In this document: positions 9,240 to 18,406 of the stretch, in pieces
How the letters are laid out: each line of letters begins with the position of its first letter
Numbering within the stretch: the stretch's first letter is position 1
Assembly: GCA_015488295.1 (NCBI GenBank)
Contig: WFOC01000010.1
Location: forward strand, 1-37,789
DNA length: 37,789 nucleotides
Direction: 5' to 3'
Source of the DNA: Gammaproteobacteria bacterium
GTDB lineage: Bacteria; Pseudomonadota; Gammaproteobacteria; SZUA-229
The notes under the pieces: generated by a model
Told to the model about the DNA's origin: nothing
Seen by the model: only the letters and a program-made list of their open reading frames with translations
Databases searched by the model: none
Translations under genes and position numbers: made by a program

Positions 9240-9404
9240 AATGAAAAATGAAAAGTGAAAAATTTAAAAAGCTCGCTTCGCATCGTCATGATTCATTAAT
9301 TACTTATTGTTTAGTTATCCAGCGCGGGCATCAGTTTGCAATACGCCATCCGCATCAAATGAATCAATGAATAATTTTTCGTTATTCACTTTTCATTTTT
9401 CATT
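9240..9404. repeat. 165-bp element bounded by perfect 20-bp inverted repeats between gltB and gltD
   Basis: The left end, AATGAAAAATGAAAAGTGAA (9240-9259), is the exact reverse complement of 9385-9404. A nested inverted pair, TGATTCATT (9289-9297) and AATGAATCA (9358-9366), lies inside. The left end also continues as a short tandem of GAAAAAT units (about 9231-9263). No protein is encoded. The element fills nearly all of the gltB-gltD spacer. It resembles a non-coding miniature repeat or a folded RNA processing site rather than a gene; no target duplication was identified. Confidence 0.75.
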
Positions 9405-9411
9405 GCGCGTT

Positions 9412-12400
9412 TTACGCAACTTCTTTTTGCTGCGCCAGTTCCTGCAAAACGCGCTTATAGTCCGTCGGCATCACCTTAACAAACTGCGTCACCGTTTCAT
9501 CCCAGTTATCAAGCGCGGCTTTCGCTACGTCAGAACCAGTGTATTTAAAATGATTTTCAATCAGCGTTTTAACTTCATTAATATCTTCTTCAACATCCAG
9601 TGATTCCAGCTCGACCATACCCATATTACACAATGCCGGGAAAGTGTTATTTTTATCCCAGATATACGCGATGCCGCCACTCATGCCAGCAGCAAAGTTA
9701 CGGCCGGTTTCACCAAGCACAACCACTCGACCACCGGTCATGTATTCACAACCGTGATCACCGACACCTTCCACAACGGTTAAAGCACCGCTGTTACGCA
9801 CACAGAAACGTTCAGCTGCAACACCTCTGAAATAAGCTTCGCCCGAAGTCGCGCCATATAAAACCGTGTTGCCGACAATAATATTTTCTTCCGCAACAAA
9901 GCTGGCCTGCTTCGACGGATACATAATCAAACGACCACCGGATAAACCTTTGCCCGCATAATCATTGGCATCACCTTCCAGTTCAATGGTAACCCCTTCA
10001 TACAGCCAGGCACCCAGACTCTGACCGGCTGAACCTGTCAGTTTGATGTGCAGCGTGTCGTCCGCCAGCGGTTTACCCAGATGCGCTTTGGCCAGCTCAT
10101 GCGACAGCATGGTGCCAACAACACGATTGGTGTTGACCACCGGCAGCTCCATGGAAACTTTTTCACCGCTGTCGATAGTGGCTTTGGCGCGTTTGATAAT
10201 CTCGTTATCCAGCGCTTTTTCCAGACCGTGATCCTGTGCCTGGGTACGATACACTTCAACATTTTCATGCGGCTTAACCGCCGGTGTCAGCAACGCAGTC
10301 AGGTCGATGCCGCTGGCTTTCCAGTGGTCGATAGCATTGGCTGCTTCCAGCACGTCAACACGGCCGATCATTTCATTCACTGTGCGAAAGCCAAGCGAGG
10401 CCATGTGCTCACGCATATCTTCGGCAACCATGAACAGGTAATTCACCACGTGCTCGGGCTTGCCCTTGAATTTTTTACGCAGTTCTTTGTCCTGCGTGGC
10501 GATACCAACCGGGCAGGTATTCAAGTGACACTTGCGCATCATGATACAACCCAGGGTAATCAAGGGCGCGGTGGAGAAACCAAATTCTTCTGCGCCAAGT
10601 AATGCTGCAATCGTAATGTCGCGGCCGGTTTTTAACTGGCCGTCAGTCTGTAATACCACACGCGAACGCAGATCGTTCATCACCAGTGTCTGGTGCGTTT
10701 CAGCCACACCCAGTTCCCACGGCAGACCAGCGTGTTTTACTGAAGTTAATGGCGAGGCACCGGTACCGCCGTCATGACCGGCGATAACGATGTGATCAGA
10801 AAACGCTTTGGTAACACCGGCGGCGATGGTGCCGACACCGATCTCTGCCACCAGCTTCACACTGATGCGGGCAGACGGGTTGGCATTTTTAAGATCGTGA
10901 ATCAGCTGCGCCAGATCTTCGATAGAATAAATATCGTGATGCGGTGGCGGACTAATCAAACCCACGCCCGGTGTCGAGTGACGGATGCGCGCGATGTTGA
11001 CATCGACTTTGCCGCCCGGCAGCTCGCCGCCTTCACCAGGCTTCGCGCCCTGTGAAACCTTGATCTGTAATTCATCAGCGTTGGTCAGATACCAGTTGGT
11101 GACACCGAAACGCCCGGAGGCAATCTGCTTGATGGCCGAACGTTTTGAATCACCGTTTTCCATCGGTGTGAAACGTGACGCGTCTTCACCGCCTTCACCG
11201 GTGTTGGACTTGCCACCCATACGGTTCATGGCAATGGCCAGGGCTTCATGACTTTCCGCCGAAATTGAACCGAAGCTCATGGCACCGGTAACAAAACGTT
11301 TGACGATTTCTTTTGCCGGCTCCACTTCGTCCAGTGGAATTGCACCGCCATTGGCACCTTCTTTGAAGTTTAATAAACCACGCAAAGTGGCACGACGTGT
11401 TGAGTCATCATCCGAGACTTTGGCAAACTGCTTGTAAGCTTCTTTGCTGTTGGTGCGCGCGGCCAGCTGGATGTTGGCCAGTGTGTCCGGGTTCCACATG
11501 TGAACCTCGCCGCCGCTGCGCCAGTGGAAATCGCCCGGATTATCCAGCACCGGCAAGCGCACCAGGTCACGTGGCGGGTAAGCCTTTTTGTGACGGCGTA
11601 AAGATTCTTCGGCCAGCACTTCAAGATTCACACCCTTGATACGACTGGCCGTGCCTTTGAAACAACGTGAAATAATGTCTTCACCCAGACCGACCGCTTC
11701 AAAAATCTGCGCCCCTTTATAAGAGTGCAGTGTCGAGATGCCGATTTTCGCCATCACTTTCAGCATGCCTTTGGCAACGCCTTTGCGATAGGCGGCAACA
11801 ATTTTATCGTCGTCATATTGCTCGGCATCCAGCAGACCTTCGCGCTGCGACTGGAACAATGCTTCAAAAGCGAGATAAGGGTTAATCGCATCCGCACCGT
11901 AACCGATCAGCAGACAGTGCTGATGCACTTCACGTGCTTCACCAGTTTCCAGCACGATGCCGATGCGCGTGCGCTCCTGATTTTTCACCAGATGGTGGTG
12001 CACGGCACCGGTCGCTAACAAAGTGCTGACCGGTACGCGCTGTGCAGAAATATTTCTGTCGGACAACACCACCAGACTGTAGCCATCCTTGATGGCGGTG
12101 CTGGCTTCAGTACAAATCTCGTCCAGACGTTTACCCAGGCCGGAAACACCTTCCGACTTGTCGTAGGTAATGTCGATGGTTTTTGTTTTCCAGCCGCGAT
12201 GGTCCAGATGTTTTAACGCGGCCAGTTCTTCATTGGTCAGAATCGGGTGCGGTACCCGCAGACGATGCGCATGCTGCTCGGTGGTTTCCAGCAGGTTGCC
12301 TTCCGGACCGATGTAGCATTCCAGCGACATCACCACTTCTTCACGAATGGAATCGATGGCCGGATTCGTTACCTGTGCGAACAGCTGTTTGAAATAATCG

Positions 12401-13992
12401 TAGATCATGCGCGGCTTGTCGGACAAACAGGCCAGCGCCGAATCATTGCCCATGGAACCAACCGGGTCGCGCAGTTCGCGCACCAGCGGCAGCAACATAA
12501 ATTGCATGGTCTCAACGGTGTAACCGAAGGCCTGCATACGCGGAATGATGGTGTCGGGATCAAAACCGTGTGGTTCCTGCTCACAACCCAGTTCCGATAA
12601 TTTTATTTCCTGTCGCTCCAGCCACTCACCATAAGGACGGCGCGTCGAAAAATCTTTCTTCAGCTCTTCATCCGAAATCAGCTCGCCTTTATCAAAATCG
12701 ATGAGGAACATCTTGCCCGGCTGCAAACGACCCTTGAACTTTACATCGGCCGGATCGACATCAACTACGCCAACTTCCGAAGCCATGATGACGCGGTCGT
12801 CTTTGGTCAGATAATAACGGCTGGGACGCAGACCATTGCGATCAAGCACCGCGCCGATGTAATGGCCATCGGTGAAAGCAATTGATGCCGGGCCGTCCCA
12901 CGGCTCCATCATCGCCGAGTTGAAGCGGTAAAAATCTTTTTTCGCCTGATCCATATTTTCGTCAGACTGCCAGGCTTCCGGCACCATCAACATCACCGCT
13001 TCCTGCAGGCTGCGGCCGGACATCAATAAAAATTCCAGCACGTTATCGAAGTTACCGGAGTCGGAACAGTCATTCTCTGCTATCGGGAACAGTTGGTTTA
13101 TTTCACAATCGTAGGCATCGCATTCCACCATGCCCTGACGCGCCATCATCCAGTTGCGGTTACCCAGCAGAGTGTTGATCTCGCCATTGTGGCTCATGTA
13201 GCGATTGGGCTGGGCGCGATCCCATGACGGGAAGGTATTAGTGGAAAAACGTGAATGCACCATGGCGATGTGTGAAGCGTAATCACTGTCCTGCAAATCC
13301 AGGTAAAAGGTTTTTACCTGCAGCGCATTGAGCATGCCTTTGTAAATAATGATGCGCGGCGACAACGAGCAGATGTAAAACATTTTGCGCTGCGATAAAG
13401 ATTTGTCGTAACGCAGCAGGTGCGTACAACGTTTGCGAATAACGTAAAGCTGGCGCTCAAAATCTTTGCCTTCGTCACCATTTGCTGCGATATACAGCTG
13501 CAAAATAACCGGCTGCGACTGACGCGCGGTAGGGCCGATGCAGGCACCTTCGGTATCGACCGGCACTTCGCGCCAGCCAAGAAATTTCTGCCCCTGTTCA
13601 TCAATAATTTTTTCTACTGCCGCCATACACTGCTGGCGCTGCTTATCATCGGTCGGCAGAAACACGTTACCGGCAGCAAACTGGCCGGCAGCAGGCAGAT
13701 CAACACCCAGATCTTTTTTCGCTACTTTCACACAGAAATCATGCGGCATGCCGGTAAGAATGCCCGCGCCGTCACCGGTGGTTGGCTCACAGCCACAGCC
13801 GCCACGATGCTCCATGCGCTGCAGCATGATTTCAGCATCAACCACGATCTGATGACTGGGCTTACCCTTGATATGCGCGACAAAACCCACACCACAGCTG
13901 TCTTTTTCAAACGCCGGGTCATATAAACCCTGCTTCTCTGGTAGTGTTTTAAGGTTTGCGATTTCTGTCTGTTCTTGCAATGTAACGCTCAT
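9412..13992 (-). CDS. gltB: glutamate synthase (NADPH) large subunit
   Basis: GltB hydrolyses glutamine and transfers the ammonia through an internal tunnel to 2-oxoglutarate. The protein is 1526 residues, full length for the bacterial NADPH enzyme. A 32-residue propeptide precedes the catalytic cysteine Cys33 in DSCGVGFVAHI, the class II amidotransferase nucleophile. The central FMN/synthase region contains GGKSNTGEGGED and GHDGGTGASPLTSVKHAG. The 3Fe-4S cysteines lie in CIMMRKCHLNTCPVG, around residues 1147-1158. The C-terminal GXGXG beta-helix domain is visible as GGRLIMYPS, GATSGEAYFRGVAAERF and GGRVVVLGETGRNFAAGMSGG. No frameshift is present. The gene is first in a gltB-gltD unit, with a possible promoter at 14063-14068 and a moderate GGG ribosome site. 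Confidence 0.97.
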   Translation of the reverse strand: MSVTLQEQTEIANLKTLPEKQGLYDPAFEKDSCGVGFVAHIKGKPSHQIVVDAEIMLQRMEHRGGCGCEPTTGDGAGILTGMPHDFCVKVAKKDLGVDLPAAGQFAAGNVFLPTDDKQRQQCMAAVEKIIDEQGQKFLGWREVPVDTEGACIGPTARQSQPVILQLYIAANGDEGKDFERQLYVIRKRCTHLLRYDKSLSQRKMFYICSLSPRIIIYKGMLNALQVKTFYLDLQDSDYASHIAMVHSRFSTNTFPSWDRAQPNRYMSHNGEINTLLGNRNWMMARQGMVECDAYDCEINQLFPIAENDCSDSGNFDNVLEFLLMSGRSLQEAVMLMVPEAWQSDENMDQAKKDFYRFNSAMMEPWDGPASIAFTDGHYIGAVLDRNGLRPSRYYLTKDDRVIMASEVGVVDVDPADVKFKGRLQPGKMFLIDFDKGELISDEELKKDFSTRRPYGEWLERQEIKLSELGCEQEPHGFDPDTIIPRMQAFGYTVETMQFMLLPLVRELRDPVGSMGNDSALACLSDKPRMIYDYFKQLFAQVTNPAIDSIREEVVMSLECYIGPEGNLLETTEQHAHRLRVPHPILTNEELAALKHLDHRGWKTKTIDITYDKSEGVSGLGKRLDEICTEASTAIKDGYSLVVLSDRNISAQRVPVSTLLATGAVHHHLVKNQERTRIGIVLETGEAREVHQHCLLIGYGADAINPYLAFEALFQSQREGLLDAEQYDDDKIVAAYRKGVAKGMLKVMAKIGISTLHSYKGAQIFEAVGLGEDIISRCFKGTASRIKGVNLEVLAEESLRRHKKAYPPRDLVRLPVLDNPGDFHWRSGGEVHMWNPDTLANIQLAARTNSKEAYKQFAKVSDDDSTRRATLRGLLNFKEGANGGAIPLDEVEPAKEIVKRFVTGAMSFGSISAESHEALAIAMNRMGGKSNTGEGGEDASRFTPMENGDSKRSAIKQIASGRFGVTNWYLTNADELQIKVSQGAKPGEGGELPGGKVDVNIARIRHSTPGVGLISPPPHHDIYSIEDLAQLIHDLKNANPSARISVKLVAEIGVGTIAAGVTKAFSDHIVIAGHDGGTGASPLTSVKHAGLPWELGVAETHQTLVMNDLRSRVVLQTDGQLKTGRDITIAALLGAEEFGFSTAPLITLGCIMMRKCHLNTCPVGIATQDKELRKKFKGKPEHVVNYLFMVAEDMREHMASLGFRTVNEMIGRVDVLEAANAIDHWKASGIDLTALLTPAVKPHENVEVYRTQAQDHGLEKALDNEIIKRAKATIDSGEKVSMELPVVNTNRVVGTMLSHELAKAHLGKPLADDTLHIKLTGSAGQSLGAWLYEGVTIELEGDANDYAGKGLSGGRLIMYPSKQASFVAEENIIVGNTVLYGATSGEAYFRGVAAERFCVRNSGALTVVEGVGDHGCEYMTGGRVVVLGETGRNFAAGMSGGIAYIWDKNNTFPALCNMGMVELESLDVEEDINEVKTLIENHFKYTGSDVAKAALDNWDETVTQFVKVMPTDYKRVLQELAQQKEVA

Positions 13993-14062
13993 ATTTGACC
14001 CGTAACCATCCGCACAGCGAAGCTGCTGGAATTCTTTTAATGAAATCAGGTAATTAGCGCAG

Positions 14063-14068
14063 ATTATA
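14063..14068 (-). promoter_or_regulatory. candidate -10 element for gltB
   Basis: On the - strand the hexamer is a perfect TATAAT, about 70 bases before the gltB start codon. No good -35 hexamer is found at 15-18 bases, so if used it may depend on an activator. The remainder of the 258-base gap 13993-14250 shows no gene or clear repeat. Confidence 0.35.
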
Positions 14069-14250
14069 TGGAAAGCGCCTTTGTTTTACCGACTAGCCTC
14101 GCCTGAAATTTATCTGATGAATTTGCACGCCCGCAAGGACTGTCACAAATGACCGACAAGGCCGGCTATTTTAGCGAAAATAAGGCACTATTGAAAGCGC
14201 AGACGGACGCTGTCCAGAGCATATCAGGCAACATCGACACAAAGCCGGCA

Positions 14251-14979
14251 CTAAACAACCTCATTAAACCAGCTGTTAAAAAACAGCTCACCCTGCATTT
14301 CCAGCTGGTTGGCAAACTGTTGCGTGTCTTTTCGCAACTGCATCACGCTAATACCTTCAGTTTGCATGATTTCACCAATGTGGCCGATAAACCATTTTTC
14401 CATGCCACGCTGGGTGATTTCCGGGTGAAATTGCAGGGCAAGAATATTTTTTCCATAACGAAAGGCCTGATTTTCGTACCGCTCAGTGGAAGCCAGCAAT
14501 ACCGCGCCATCCGGCAGATCAAAGGTTTCACCGTGCCAGTGCAACATGGAACAATGCTCGGAACCCAGATAACGCAGTGGCGAGCTTTTTCCAGCCTCGG
14601 TCAGATCAAGCGGATACCAGCCAATTTCTTTGGTATTGCCCGAATAAACTGTCGCACCCAATGCGGCGGCAATCAACTGCGCGCCCAGGCAGATACCCAG
14701 CGTGGGCCTGTCAGCAGCGATGCGCTGCTTCAGCAAATCAAGCTCGGCTCCGAGAAAAGGAAACATCTCACCATCATTGACGCTGATCGGACCACCAAGA
14801 ATGACCAGCAATTCATCAGACAGGGCATCGACCTGGGATAACTCGTCCGGCTTCAATGCAAAATCGGCGGCTTCGATATAATTTATCTCAATATTCTTCG
14901 CCTGCAACACCGGGGCAAAACTGCCCAGGTCTTCAAACGCCAGGTGGCGAATCACGTTTACTACCTTCTTGTTTGCCAT
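14251..14979 (-). CDS. class I glutamine amidotransferase (GMP synthase amidotransferase-like)
   Basis: This 242-residue stand-alone amidotransferase domain has the nucleophile Cys97 in GICLGAQLIAAALG and the His185/Glu187 dyad in LQFHPEITQ, so the triad is intact. LVILGGPISVND is the usual oxyanion segment. The family (COG0518) resembles the GuaA amidotransferase but lacks the ATP pyrophosphatase domain. Members often act on small glutamyl compounds, and the acceptor here is unknown. I chose the ATG at 14979 because AGGAAA precedes it. The open frame continues upstream to 15129, but those starts lack ribosome sites and would overlap purC, which is divergent. Proximity to purC hints at purine or nucleotide metabolism but is not proof. 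Confidence 0.8.
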   Translation of the reverse strand: MANKKVVNVIRHLAFEDLGSFAPVLQAKNIEINYIEAADFALKPDELSQVDALSDELLVILGGPISVNDGEMFPFLGAELDLLKQRIAADRPTLGICLGAQLIAAALGATVYSGNTKEIGWYPLDLTEAGKSSPLRYLGSEHCSMLHWHGETFDLPDGAVLLASTERYENQAFRYGKNILALQFHPEITQRGMEKWFIGHIGEIMQTEGISVMQLRKDTQQFANQLEMQGELFFNSWFNEVV

Positions 14980-15058
14980 GTTTTTTCCTATTGTTTCAGC
15001 CATTAGCGTAAAATGCGATTTTTGAAATACGCTCATTAAGCACAAGAAGTTTACCAAC

Positions 15059-15946
15059 ATGTCTGCCACATTACACACCAGCCACATAAAATCCCTGCCC
15101 CTGCTGCACAGCGGAAAAGTTCGCGACATCTACGATATTGATGACAACCACATGCTGATTGTCACCACCGACCGCATCTCGGCATTTGACGTGATCATGC
15201 CCACCCCCGTGCCCGGCAAAGGCATTATTCTGAACCGGGTAACACAGTTCTGGATGGAGAAGTTATCACACATCATTCCCAACCAGATGTGCGACATGAA
15301 GCTGGAAGACGTGCTGCCCGATGCCACCGAGCGCGCTGAAGTTGCCGACCACGCCATGATCGTCAAAAAACTCAAGGCGCTGCCCATCGAAGCCATCGTG
15401 CGTGGTTACATCATCGGTTCCGGCTGGAAAGACTACCAGGCCAGCGGCACTATCTGCGGTATCAAACTGCCTGATAATCTGCAACTGGCCGACAAATTAC
15501 CCGAGCCGATTTACACGCCATCAACAAAAGCGGCTGTCGGCGCACATGATGAAAACATCGACTATACTCAGTCACAGAAACTGCTGGGCGAAGCACTTGC
15601 ACAGCAGGTGCGCGATGTCAGCCTGCAGCTTTACAGCGAAGCTGCCGACTACGCGCTGCAACGCGGCATCATCATTGCCGATACCAAGTTCGAATTCGGA
15701 CTGGACAAAGATGGCCAGCTGACGCTGATTGACGAGGTTTTAACGCCGGACTCATCGCGCTTCTGGCCTCAGGATGAATACCAGCCTAGCAGCAGCCCGG
15801 TCAGTTTCGACAAACAGTTCGTACGCGACTACCTCGAAACACTGGACTGGAACAAGACGGCCCCGGGGCCTGAACTGCCAGACTCAATTGTGACAAAAAC
15901 TGCCGAAAAATATAAATATGCCCAAAAACTGCTTTTGGAGCCATAG
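15059..15946 (+). CDS. purC: phosphoribosylaminoimidazole-succinocarboxamide synthase (SAICAR synthase)
   Basis: PurC joins CAIR and aspartate using ATP in purine synthesis. The protein is 295 residues, the longer yeast-like form rather than the short form of about 237 residues in E. coli. Motifs include HSGKVRDIYDID near the N-terminus (ATP binding), TTDRISAFDVIMPTPVPGKG, VRGYIIGSGWKDYQ, IADTKFEFGLD and IDEVLTPDSSRFWP. The ATG at 15059 has AAGAAG eleven bases upstream. It is divergent from the glutamine amidotransferase gene, whose chosen start is only 79 bases away, so the two share one short control region. bioD follows after 15 bases and is probably cotranscribed. Confidence 0.96.
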   Translation: MSATLHTSHIKSLPLLHSGKVRDIYDIDDNHMLIVTTDRISAFDVIMPTPVPGKGIILNRVTQFWMEKLSHIIPNQMCDMKLEDVLPDATERAEVADHAMIVKKLKALPIEAIVRGYIIGSGWKDYQASGTICGIKLPDNLQLADKLPEPIYTPSTKAAVGAHDENIDYTQSQKLLGEALAQQVRDVSLQLYSEAADYALQRGIIIADTKFEFGLDKDGQLTLIDEVLTPDSSRFWPQDEYQPSSSPVSFDKQFVRDYLETLDWNKTAPGPELPDSIVTKTAEKYKYAQKLLLEP

Positions 15947-15961
15947 AAGAGGACATGTTAC

Positions 15962-16663
15962 ATGCAAGGTGTTTTTATCACAGGAACCAGCACAGAGGTA
16001 GGAAAAACCTTTGTCGGAACCGCTCTGGCCCGCGCGCTTACTCAACGCAATATTAAAGTTATTCCCCGAAAACCAATTGAGTCCGGTTGCACCAAACACA
16101 ACGGCGAACTCATCCCACAGGATGCGGTTGCGCTAAAAGAAGCAGCCGATTATCCCGGCCTGTTATCCGATGTCTGCCCTTACCGTTTTGAACCGCCGAT
16201 TTCACCGGTGCGTGCGGCACACCTCGCCAATAAGATTTTAACCACCGAGCAACTGGTCAATATTTGCCTGCAGGGCAGCGAAGAAGGTTTTGTACTGGTG
16301 GAAGGTGCTGGTGGTTTTTATTCACCACTGGCAGAAAACGGCCTGAACGCCGACCTTGCTGTGGCGCTGCAGCTACCGGTATTGCTGGTCGCTGACGACA
16401 AGCTGGGCACGCTCAGTCAGGTGTTGCTCAATGTCGAAGCCATACAGATGCGTGGCCTGCCACTGGCCGGGGTGGTGCTGAACACAATAAATGAAGTACA
16501 GAATGACTACATGGACAATACCGCTGATTTGCGTGAGCGCATCAGTTGCCCGGTATACACCAACCCTTATCTTAACGGGGGACAGGTACAACTATCTGAA
16601 ACACTGATCGACTCGTTAATCAACAATCCCGGCTCAAACAAACCGCTCCGGATTGTGCGCTAA
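15962..16663 (+). CDS. bioD: dethiobiotin synthetase
   Basis: BioD closes the ureido ring of dethiobiotin from 7,8-diaminononanoate, CO2 and ATP, the step before biotin synthase. The 233-residue protein starts MQGVFITGTSTEVGKT, giving the P-loop at residues 8-16. It then shows KPIESGC (substrate lysine and serine), VEGAGGFYSPL (the Mg/substrate glutamate and glycine-rich loop) and the late adenine-binding region around VYTNPYL. A strong ribosome site, AGAGGA, precedes the start. It lies 15 bases after purC and not with bioA, B, F or C, which are absent from the window. A strong terminator follows. CobB/CbiA-like relatives are less likely given the length and motifs. Confidence 0.93.
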   Translation: MQGVFITGTSTEVGKTFVGTALARALTQRNIKVIPRKPIESGCTKHNGELIPQDAVALKEAADYPGLLSDVCPYRFEPPISPVRAAHLANKILTTEQLVNICLQGSEEGFVLVEGAGGFYSPLAENGLNADLAVALQLPVLLVADDKLGTLSQVLLNVEAIQMRGLPLAGVVLNTINEVQNDYMDNTADLRERISCPVYTNPYLNGGQVQLSETLIDSLINNPGSNKPLRIVR

Positions 16664-16684
16664 ATTCTCTTTGGATTAAAAAAC

Positions 16685-16718
16685 AAAAAAGCCCGCTGCA
16701 ATAACAGCGGGCTTTTTT
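16685..16718. terminator. bidirectional intrinsic terminator
   Basis: The stem GCCCGCTG (16691-16698) / CAGCGGGC (16705-16712) has the loop CAATAA, with A-rich sequence before and six T after. It ends purC-bioD and also the convergent FKBP gene. Confidence 0.93.
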
Positions 16719-16765
16719 ATTTACGGGTTATTATTCCGCAGGGCGAGCCGTTTGACTCAGGCTAT

Positions 16766-17092
16766 TTAACTCAGGCCAATTAACTCGACTTTAAATACCA
16801 GTGTCGCATTCGGTGGAATCACACCACCGGCACCGCGCTCACCATAACCCAGCTCTGGTGGAATTGTCAGTTTGCGTGCACCGCCGACTTTCATGCCAGC
16901 AACACCCTGGTCCCAACCCGCAATAACCTGACCACCGCCCAGTTTAAAACTGAACGTCTGATCACGGTCGTGACTGGAATCAAATTTTGTACCGTCGGTT
17001 AACCAGCCGGTGTAATGCACTTCGACTGTCTGCCCAGCAACGGCTTCTTCACCATCACCAACAATCTGATCTTCAATTTCTAGTTCAGCCAT
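16766..17092 (-). CDS. FKBP-type peptidyl-prolyl cis-trans isomerase
   Basis: This is a 108-residue single FKBP domain with no signal peptide, so it should be cytoplasmic. The active-site and core motifs are complete: [16 protein letters not shown], the [19 protein letters not shown] stretch, [32 protein letters not shown]. Unlike SlyD it has no insert-in-flap domain or metal-binding tail, so it is a minimal FKBP12-like folding helper. A strong AGAGGT ribosome site precedes the start. It lies downstream of fba on the same strand, but a terminator (17224-17247) and a long inverted repeat (17139-17207) separate them, so it is probably transcribed independently. Confidence 0.93.
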   Translation of the reverse strand: MAELEIEDQIVGDGEEAVAGQTVEVHYTGWLTDGTKFDSSHDRDQTFSFKLGGGQVIAGWDQGVAGMKVGGARKLTIPPELGYGERGAGGVIPPNATLVFKVELIGLS

Positions 17093-17138
17093 AATTATTA
17101 CCTCTTGTTTATCTGTTTACTACTTAAAAATTACTACC

Positions 17139-17207
17139 GGGGTCGGAGTCGGTTTTAACGGCTAGCGTGAATCCAAAAACGACAAGCCTGAAAACCGACT
17201 CCACCCC
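17139..17207. repeat. long inverted repeat, REP-like, between fba and the FKBP gene
   Basis: The left arm 17139-17156 (GGGGTCGGAGTCGGTTTT) and right arm 17191-17207 (AAAACCGACTCCACCCC) pair along their length, with one extra C in the left arm. The 34-base loop has its own short GGCT/AGCC pair. The GGGGTCGGAGTCGG core resembles repetitive extragenic palindromes of gammaproteobacteria. No transposase is nearby. Confidence 0.75.
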
Positions 17208-17223
17208 TACCTTTAAAATTTCT

Positions 17224-17247
17224 AAAAAAAAGGGGCACGAAGCCCCT
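17224..17247 (-). terminator. intrinsic terminator downstream of fba
   Basis: Read on the - strand this is a GGGGC / GCCCC stem closed by a short TTCGT loop and followed by eight T. It begins about 30 bases after the fba stop. T-rich sequence on the other side means it may also work on the + strand. Confidence 0.88.
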
Positions 17248-17276
17248 CTTTTTTTACTGCATCCTTACCTGTCGAC

Positions 17277-18314
17277 TTACTTATAAAAATCGATCATTTT
17301 CTCAAGAGATTTTGCTGTAATCTTGGAAGCATTACCCGCAGAACCAAAAGATTCGTAACGTGCTTTACAGATTTCTTTCATCGCATTGGTAGATTCCTTA
17401 AGGAATTTACGTGGATCAAAGTTTGATGTGTTTTCAGCCAGGTGCTTGCGAATAGAACCGGTTGAAGCCATACGCAGGTCAGTATCGATGTTCACTTTTG
17501 TTACACCGTGCTTGATGCCTTCCACGATTTCTTCGACAGGTACGCCATAAGTCTGACCCATATCACCACCGTATGAGTTAATGATTTTCAGCCATTCCTG
17601 TGGCACGGAAGATGAACCGTGCATAACCAGGTGGGTATTAGGCAGACGATCATGAATTTCTTTAATGCGGTCGATACGCAGGATTTCACCCGTTGGCTCC
17701 TGGGTAAATTTATAAGCACCGTGTGAAGTACCGATAGCAATCGCCAGCGCATCAACATTGGTTTGCTCAACAAACGCAGCTGCTTCTTCAACAGATGTCA
17801 GCAGCATGTCCAGATCAAGTTTACCTTCTGCGCCATGGCCGTCTTCTTCGCCCATTTCACCGGTTTCCAGTGAACCCAGACAACCCAGCTCACCCTCAAC
17901 AGATACACCACCCGCGTGTGCCATTTTCACAACTTCTTTGGTAACAGCAACGTTGTACTCAAAAGATGAAGGCGTTTTCATGTCAGCTTCCAGAGAGCCG
18001 TCCATCATGACTGATGAAAAACCTGACTGGATAGAACGCAGACATACAGCTGGCTCGCTGCCGTGATCCTGGTGCATAACAACAGGAATGTGCGGATACA
18101 TTTCGATAGCCGCAGAAATCAGGTGACGCAGGAACGGTTCGCCCGCATAAGAGCGCGCACCAGCAGAACCCTGCATAATAACAGGGCTGTCAGTTTCGTC
18201 AGCAGCCTGCATAATTGCATGCACCTGCTCCATGTTGTTAACGTTAAACGCTGGCATGCCGTAATTATTCTCAGCCGCATGATCCAGTAATTGTCTCAGT
18301 GAAATCAAAGCCAT
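17277..18314 (-). CDS. fba: class II fructose-bisphosphate aldolase (Calvin cycle subtype)
   Basis: This zinc-dependent aldolase joins or splits dihydroxyacetone phosphate and glyceraldehyde 3-phosphate, and in autotrophs also makes sedoheptulose bisphosphate. The 345-residue protein carries HQDHGS, with catalytic Asp83 and zinc ligand His84, together with [34 protein letters not shown] (second zinc His) and [12 protein letters not shown] (third zinc His and phosphate loop). [12 protein letters not shown] completes the set. The [15 protein letters not shown] form is the one usually called the Calvin cycle subtype. The ribosome site AGAGGAG is strong. It is the last gene of the central-carbon block and is followed by a terminator. 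It lies 92 bases after pyk with no terminator between, so the two may be cotranscribed. Confidence 0.95.
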   Translation of the reverse strand: MALISLRQLLDHAAENNYGMPAFNVNNMEQVHAIMQAADETDSPVIMQGSAGARSYAGEPFLRHLISAAIEMYPHIPVVMHQDHGSEPAVCLRSIQSGFSSVMMDGSLEADMKTPSSFEYNVAVTKEVVKMAHAGGVSVEGELGCLGSLETGEMGEEDGHGAEGKLDLDMLLTSVEEAAAFVEQTNVDALAIAIGTSHGAYKFTQEPTGEILRIDRIKEIHDRLPNTHLVMHGSSSVPQEWLKIINSYGGDMGQTYGVPVEEIVEGIKHGVTKVNIDTDLRMASTGSIRKHLAENTSNFDPRKFLKESTNAMKEICKARYESFGSAGNASKITAKSLEKMIDFYK

Positions 18315-18406
18315 TAGTAGCTCTCCTCTAAAATAAACTATTAAAATAAACTATCTTGAAATTAAAATTCTTCGCTCAAAGTTGCGCCATCAGATCACAT
18401 CCGAAA

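Noticed and set aside
9229-9263. Tandem GAAAAAT units as a CRISPR array
   Set aside because: Units are 7 bases with no spacers; this is a simple-sequence end of the inverted-repeat element.
10048-10602. 184-codon + strand open frame inside gltB
   Set aside because: Antisense to well-conserved gltB, no ribosome site or recognisable domain.
14149-14841. 230-codon + strand open frame opposite the glutamine amidotransferase
   Set aside because: The - strand frame has the full Cys-His-Glu triad and a good ribosome site; this one shows no family features.
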